Source: Phallusia mammillata (Eukaryota; Chordata; Ascidiacea; Phlebobranchia; Ascidiidae). Taken from it: 64,000 bases of DNA. The position numbers and the translations under genes are program-made. Positions 59,522 through 64,000 of this stretch are shown here, piece after piece. A model generated the notes under the pieces. The model was not told the DNA's origin, made no database searches, and saw only the letters and a program-made list of their open reading frames with translations. The stretch is from positions 70,219 to 134,218 of the forward strand of contig QLIY01000382.1 of the NCBI GenBank assembly GCA_003260075.1, read 5' to 3'. Numbering within the stretch: position 1 is the first letter of the stretch; every line of letters starts with the position of its first letter.

Positions 59522-62500
59522 TCAAGAGAGGTCGTCTTGTTTGTGCATTTCATCGGTAGTAACCTCCTCTGTTGGTTCTTCCGCATTGGCAGTTTGCACA
59601 GACTTTTGACTTTGTATGTTTACGGCACTAACACTGTTCGTTGACATGCATAGAGTGGCATTAGGTTTATTTTCAAGATTTGCATCCACCGGAACTCCTT
59701 CAGTTTTAGGCATATCGTTTAATCTTGCCTCTGTGAAAATAGTGTCCATCTCTACATCTTTTTGTTCTGACAACGTGGTATTGTCCTCAGTGGAACTCCT
59801 TTTATATACGTTTTCAAGAGGGGGGGGGGAGTATTAGGTTCATTTTCAAGATTTGCATCCACCGGAACTATTTCAGTTTTAGGCATATCGTTTAATCTTG
59901 CCTCTGTTAAAATAGTGTCCATCTCTACATCTTTTTGTTCTGAAAACGTGGTATTGTCCTCAGTGGAACTCCTTTTATATACGTTTTCAAGATCAGATTC
60001 TGTCCCTTCCTTTTTCACTGGACTAACAGGCTTCGTTAATTGTTCTTCACTGACCGCTTTTGAGGGTTGTGTATTTGCTGTCGTTAAGGTGTTCTTTGAT
60101 AAAGGTTGAATTCTTTCAAACAAAACAACCACTTCTGTATGCTTGGTGTGGGGAAATAAATCCAAAGGTTGGGCCAATAAGGGTTTAAAAGCAAGACCCA
60201 CTAGGCGTTTCGATTGCGGTCGGCACAAGCTGTAAAAAAAGTATGTTGTAAATGTAATGTATGCTTGATGTATGTTTTTCTCAATGCACAAGAAAAATCT
60301 ATGCTAAACATATCATTGGTGTGTGACCAGTGTTTTTTAAGGTGTTTTGGGGGACCGTTTTGTTTTGGGGGACCGTAAATTTCTCCAGCGGTTTCCCAAA
60401 ATTTAATTTAACTAATAAATAATTCGTTTAAGCAAATATGGCTATTTTTTGGTATTTAAATGAAACACTTGCGGTCTCTTAAAACTATTTAAAATGACCC
60501 AAACTAAACCTTAAAAAAACTGGGTATAACGCCTTTAATAGGCTGGGCGCATTATGATTGCAGCAGCATTTTGCAGGTACTGCTAATTTCTCTGTGATAG
60601 CGCTACTGTCCGTTGACATGTGTGACCATAGCATGCAATCATTGTGTGCCAGGCCTATTGAAAGCGTCATACCAAATCAGGGTCACCAAGCAATCCCATA
60701 TGGCAAGGCATAGGATGGAAAATCTAGCCTGGGATGGGATTTTAACTCACAACAGGAGACTTTCCAGGACTAATGCTCTACCAACTGAGCTAAAAGCTAC
60801 ATGTAATGTTACAGTAAGCTTGTGTGTATGCCCAGACACATATAATATTAGAAGTAACAATTGTTTGAGTTTGACATGCCATGTCCTTGACTGAATTAAA
60901 TCATTTGCCCCTTTGCAGCCATAGCCAGCGCAAATGCACAAATTCATACTTACTCAAGGAAGTTATTTTTTGCCTGCTCAAGGCTACATGAAATGAAAAC
61001 GAGCTTTTTGATCGACAAGCACTGCCGGATGGTTCGAATCACCTACAAAAACAAAAAAATAAATCACATGATTTTCGAACTTTATGTAAGCATCCATGAC
61101 ATTACCTTTTGGTGTAAGCCACATCTTGGTGGGTCGACCACCGCTACTATATTATGTGTTTGTGATTTTAAGTATGGTTGGACAATATTGGGTAGAATGT
61201 CTTCAGCTTTACCGCAATGAAACTCAGCATTGTCAATACCTAAAAGAAAATAGTATTATATCAAATCAACCAGTCACCAAACAATCCCGTATGACAGGTG
61301 TAAGCTAGAAAAATCTAGCCTGTGGTGGGATTCGAACCCACGACAGGAGTCTTTCTGGGACTTGCACTCTACCAACTGAGCTACACTGGCTCAGTGGTAA
61401 ACCCGTCGAAATTCGAGTCAGCACCATTGCCTACACATTGTGCCCGACATTGGCTTTTTCGTGGGTAAATTTTCAACGCATGGTTTTGTCCTATTCTGCA
61501 TCATTTTTATTTGATATTTTGGTTTCTGCCTCCTACAAAGCTACTTCTACTCACTATTTAGCTTAGCATTGATTTTTGCATCTTCAACTGCCACATCACT
61601 CATCTCGATTCCAATTACTCGTTTGACATAACGAGCCAAAGTCAATCCAATTGTACCAGTTCCACAGCATATGTCAAGCAAAATTGTTTCTTTGTAGTCT
61701 GTTTCATCTTCAGAGTATTCTGTCGCATTGATGATTGATTTGAGAACCATGTCTTGGGCAGATTTGTAAAGAACTTCAGCAGCTAATGTATTGCACTATA
61801 AGAAAAAGAACAGTTACGTACAGTGAGTGTATGTTTGTAATTAAACCAAAGAAGTTTTGTTTGGGTAAGAACTCGGTTACAATAATTACTCAGAAAAAAG
61901 TTTACCAGTGTACATTTTACATGTATACTGTAGCCTCCTTTAAGGAACTGGAAAATTTGTTGATTTTTTTATTTTTGAGATCCTAATCCAATTTATTTTA
62001 TAAAATACTTATTTCTTTTTTATGAATGTTTTTAGTCCCTGAATAAAATGTACTATCTGTGCCATTTGAATAGAAACTAATGGACTTTCCACATCTTATT
62101 TAAATAGAAAAAAAAAGATTTTTAATACAGAATTACACAGTGGACAATCTTTGTCCATCTAACAATAGCATAGGAATTTCTATTATATATATATACAGCT
62201 TAATAACTTGGAACATTAGAGTTAATTTTCAATTCTTGAGTAGAGAAACAACTTTAATAACTAAAATTGTAAGTTTAGCTACCTGGAAAAATGCAGTTGA
62301 TGAAATCTGAAACTTGAGATCAAACAGTTTCTCGTAAATTACTCCTTTGCCTGTCACTATGGCAACAGGCCCAGCATCAGCATCAAATCCCTTGTTATGA
62401 TTTCCAATGGTTTGAAACAGAAGAGTGTCTACATCAATGCCACTAGCAGCAAAATGTTTGGCAATTGCAGTTTGTTCTGTTTTCAGGTCTTCATCACTGA

Positions 62501-64000
62501 GATCCTTTAATAAACACAATTTTTAAATTGAGACACCAAGAAACTGTACATTTTTTTAGTTGTGAGGGTATATATATATATTGTTTGTGTTATACCCCAA
62601 CTCCAGCATTTTTTTTACCCCATTTAACTAATATATTCATTTTAAAAATTAATTTATTAGCAGATTATATTCAAAGATTAAATCTTCAGGGTTATGGTCA
62701 AAGCTAGAAAAACAGAAAAAGGTGGTTCTATTTTGGAGTTCATGCTATAATGCAAATACAGTAAACCTTTATTAAACCAATTCGGTTAATCCAGCTCTTC
62801 TAATTCAGACAAACCTTGAGATACAAATGATTGTAATGTCGTAAGGCTTGATCTGATCGAAATCAGTTGATCCGGATTATTGCCTAATCTGGAAATGTTT
62901 TAGCCCAAAGGGGTATGAAACAGCCAAGGTTTACTGTAGTATGATACAACACAAGTACCCTTTCAAGAATTTCAATTCAATTTATGCCTATCACTGCCAC
63001 CCTTAACATCTGCAAGATGCTTACATAATGCACACTTAAAAAAGGAGTATTTATGGCTTCCCGACACTGTTTTGGAATCACAAGTCTCCATGACAAAGTT
63101 ATAAGTGAATACCTGTTGGCACATTCGAACGATCACCATAACAGATTGGTCAACAGCTTCTCTGACGACAATCTGTTTCCAGTAGCCTGTATGATCAAAC
63201 AGATCGTGTACTTTATGTTTTGATTGCAGCACATATTCATTGAAACTGGCTGTGATCTGTTTCATTTTGTCTGAGATGTGCCGTAAGCAAACTGGTGACC
63301 CCACAGCACAATCTTGGTCCCTTGAATAAAATAAAAATAATAAAAATCTGTATTCACATAGTCAGAAACAAAAAATATATTTCACATGCTTTGTGACCAT
63401 TGATTTTGGCTGTAAATGACTCAATAAACTGTAATAAATTCCAAATGCCAGCTATATAAATGTACAACCAGTACAGCACAAGGACTGCATTAGTATTTGA
63501 TGCCGTATAGTAAACCTCGGTTAAACTGGACCCGTTTGCACCAAAAAACTTGTTCTGACTAGGCAAAGATCCAGGTCAACCAACATTGATCAGTTCAAGC
63601 CTTACCACATTACAATCATTTGTACTTTAAAGTTTGTCTCAACTAGGTGAAGATCCAGACTAACCGAGATTTAATGTAACAGTATTTTGTTCGCACAAAC
63701 AGTGGCAAACCTGTATTTTCCAAGACGAAACCCAGTCATGATATTTCCCGCTGCATCTTTGCCCACGGTGAAACTGCATTTGTTTCTGTATTTGTCTTCA
63801 ACGGGGGGGGGGTGATTAGTTTAAGCTTTACCAGATTACAATTATTTGTACTTCAAAGTTTGTCTGAATTAGGCGAAGATCCAGACTAACCGATATTTAA
63901 TGTAACAGTAATTTACGTAGAAAAGAGTGTTTGCACAAACAGTCAAACCTGTATTTTCCAAGACGAAACCCAGTCATGATATTTCCTGCTGTATCTTTGC
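59522..64000 (-). CDS. TRMT2A: TRMT2A-type tRNA (uracil-5-)-methyltransferase, 3' part (5' end off window)
   Basis: Exons in order: 63801-63711 (5' end cut by a G run), 63320-63113, 62504-62283, 61795-61555, 61239-61106, 61042-60954 and 60229-59522. Phases agree. The protein shows [10 protein letters not shown] and TGFRLGKYR, a [10 protein letters not shown] segment, AFFQ joined to [10 protein letters not shown], the SAM-binding motif [15 protein letters not shown], a VIGIEM strand, [21 protein letters not shown], a catalytic-Cys loop ISCS, and [18 protein letters not shown], followed by a long acidic, low-complexity tail. The family methylates C5 of uridine (m5U54 in tRNA) using S-adenosylmethionine and a covalent Cys intermediate. 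The N-terminal RNA-recognition part is outside the window. The last exon contains a duplicated block (see the repeat at 59700-60000). Confidence 0.94.
59700..60000. repeat. TRMT2A: Duplicated block within the last TRMT2A exon, joined by G10
   Basis: 59700-59819 and about 59840-60000 encode the same tail segment ([23 protein letters not shown]) with allelic differences (I/F, I/G, E/K). Ten Gs at 59820-59829 shift the frame. The natural exon should contain the segment once. Confidence 0.8.
60727..60797 (-). mobile_element. Degenerate tRNA-like SINE, family B
   Basis: On the - strand it reads AGCTCAGTTGGTAGAGCATT through to a decayed T-arm. It shares flanking sequence (CACCAA.CAATCCC.TATG) with the 61318-61390 copy, so both belong to one longer repeat, in adjacent TRMT2A introns. 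Confidence 0.6.
61318..61390 (-). mobile_element. tRNA-like SINE, family B, best-preserved copy
   Basis: On the - strand it reads GCCAGTGTAGCTCAGTTGG, then a perfect T-arm GTGGGTTCGAATCCCAC and CACAGGC. The acceptor pairs 6 of 7. The anticodon loop CCAGAAA lacks the invariant U33, and the apparent AGA (Ser) anticodon is inconsistent with a short variable loop. It is more likely a SINE than a working tRNA gene. Confidence 0.6.
62759..62936. mobile_element. Palindromic TA-flanked pogo/Tigger-like MITE, 178 bp
   Basis: CAGTAAACC at the left and GGTTTACTG at the right are inverted ends flanked by TA on both sides, as in pogo/Tigger elements. It has no coding capacity. It is in the TRMT2A intron between 62505 and 63112. 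Confidence 0.7.
63510..64000. repeat. Duplicated TRMT2A exon and adjoining MITE at the right edge, joined by G10
   Basis: 63590-63801 and 63815-64000 are near-identical, each containing the right half of a pogo-like MITE and the exon encoding FTVGKDAAG (copies at 63711-63801 and from 63949). Ten Gs lie at 63803-63812 between them. The copies differ by indels and synonymous-type changes. Confidence 0.78.

Noticed and set aside
59522..59837. Separate small acidic gene downstream of TRMT2A
   Set aside because: It is the end of the last TRMT2A exon, split off only by the G-run frameshift.
61318..61390. Functional tRNA-Ser gene
   Set aside because: The anticodon loop lacks U33, the variable arm is too short for tRNA-Ser, and related copies with shared flanks show it is a dispersed repeat.
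1..64000. CRISPR arrays, operons, prokaryotic signals or viral genomes
   Set aside because: The window is intron-rich animal DNA; no regular spacer arrays or phage or viral gene sets were seen.

Overview
This is eukaryotic nuclear DNA, most likely from a solitary tunicate such as Ciona. The intron-rich genes have compact exons and vertebrate-like protein sequences, the DNA is AT-rich, and allelic copies appear to differ by several percent. The organism is an inference; the gene families are read directly from translated exons. Five genes are recognisable, and I could trace exon chains with agreeing reading phases in all of them.

Layout: (1) A prospero-homeobox (Prox) gene on the + strand, called Prox-A, with its 5' part off the left edge; exons run from 229 to 12512. 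(2) A complete USP2/USP21-type deubiquitinase on the + strand, 15 coding exons from 16792 to 28810, 537 residues. (3) A second, inverted Prox gene, Prox-B, on the - strand from 31797 to at least 39519 and probably 40891. (4) About 14 kb (41-55.7 kb) with no recognisable gene, filled with hAT-like non-autonomous elements, SINEs and assembly duplications. (5) A complete RanGAP1 gene on the - strand, four coding exons, 58352 to 55726, 572 residues. (6) A TRMT2A tRNA (uracil-5-)-methyltransferase gene on the - strand, from the right edge down to 59522, missing its N-terminal exons.

The most interesting biology is in the two Prox genes. Both carry a U12-type AT-AC intron directly before the exon that opens the homeo-prospero domain: an ATATCCTTT donor, a TTCCTTAAY branch site and an AC acceptor. 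This is the kind of minor-class intron known from the Drosophila prospero twintron. Both also keep an in-frame AG seven bases past the AC, so U2-type splicing could skip a 32-residue (A) or 20-residue (B) cassette in frame. The next exon holds a 73-base stretch of perfect identity between the paralogues, running across the 3' splice site, which looks like gene conversion. The deubiquitinase has a second likely U12 intron, of the GT-AG class.

The window also carries a strong technical signature. More than twenty short G (or C) homopolymers and five single Ns sit where near-identical sequence is repeated, or where a copy of another locus ends. These look like assembly joins between haplotypes or misplaced fillers. 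They duplicate or break exons of USP, Prox-B and TRMT2A and should be discounted before any duplication is called real.
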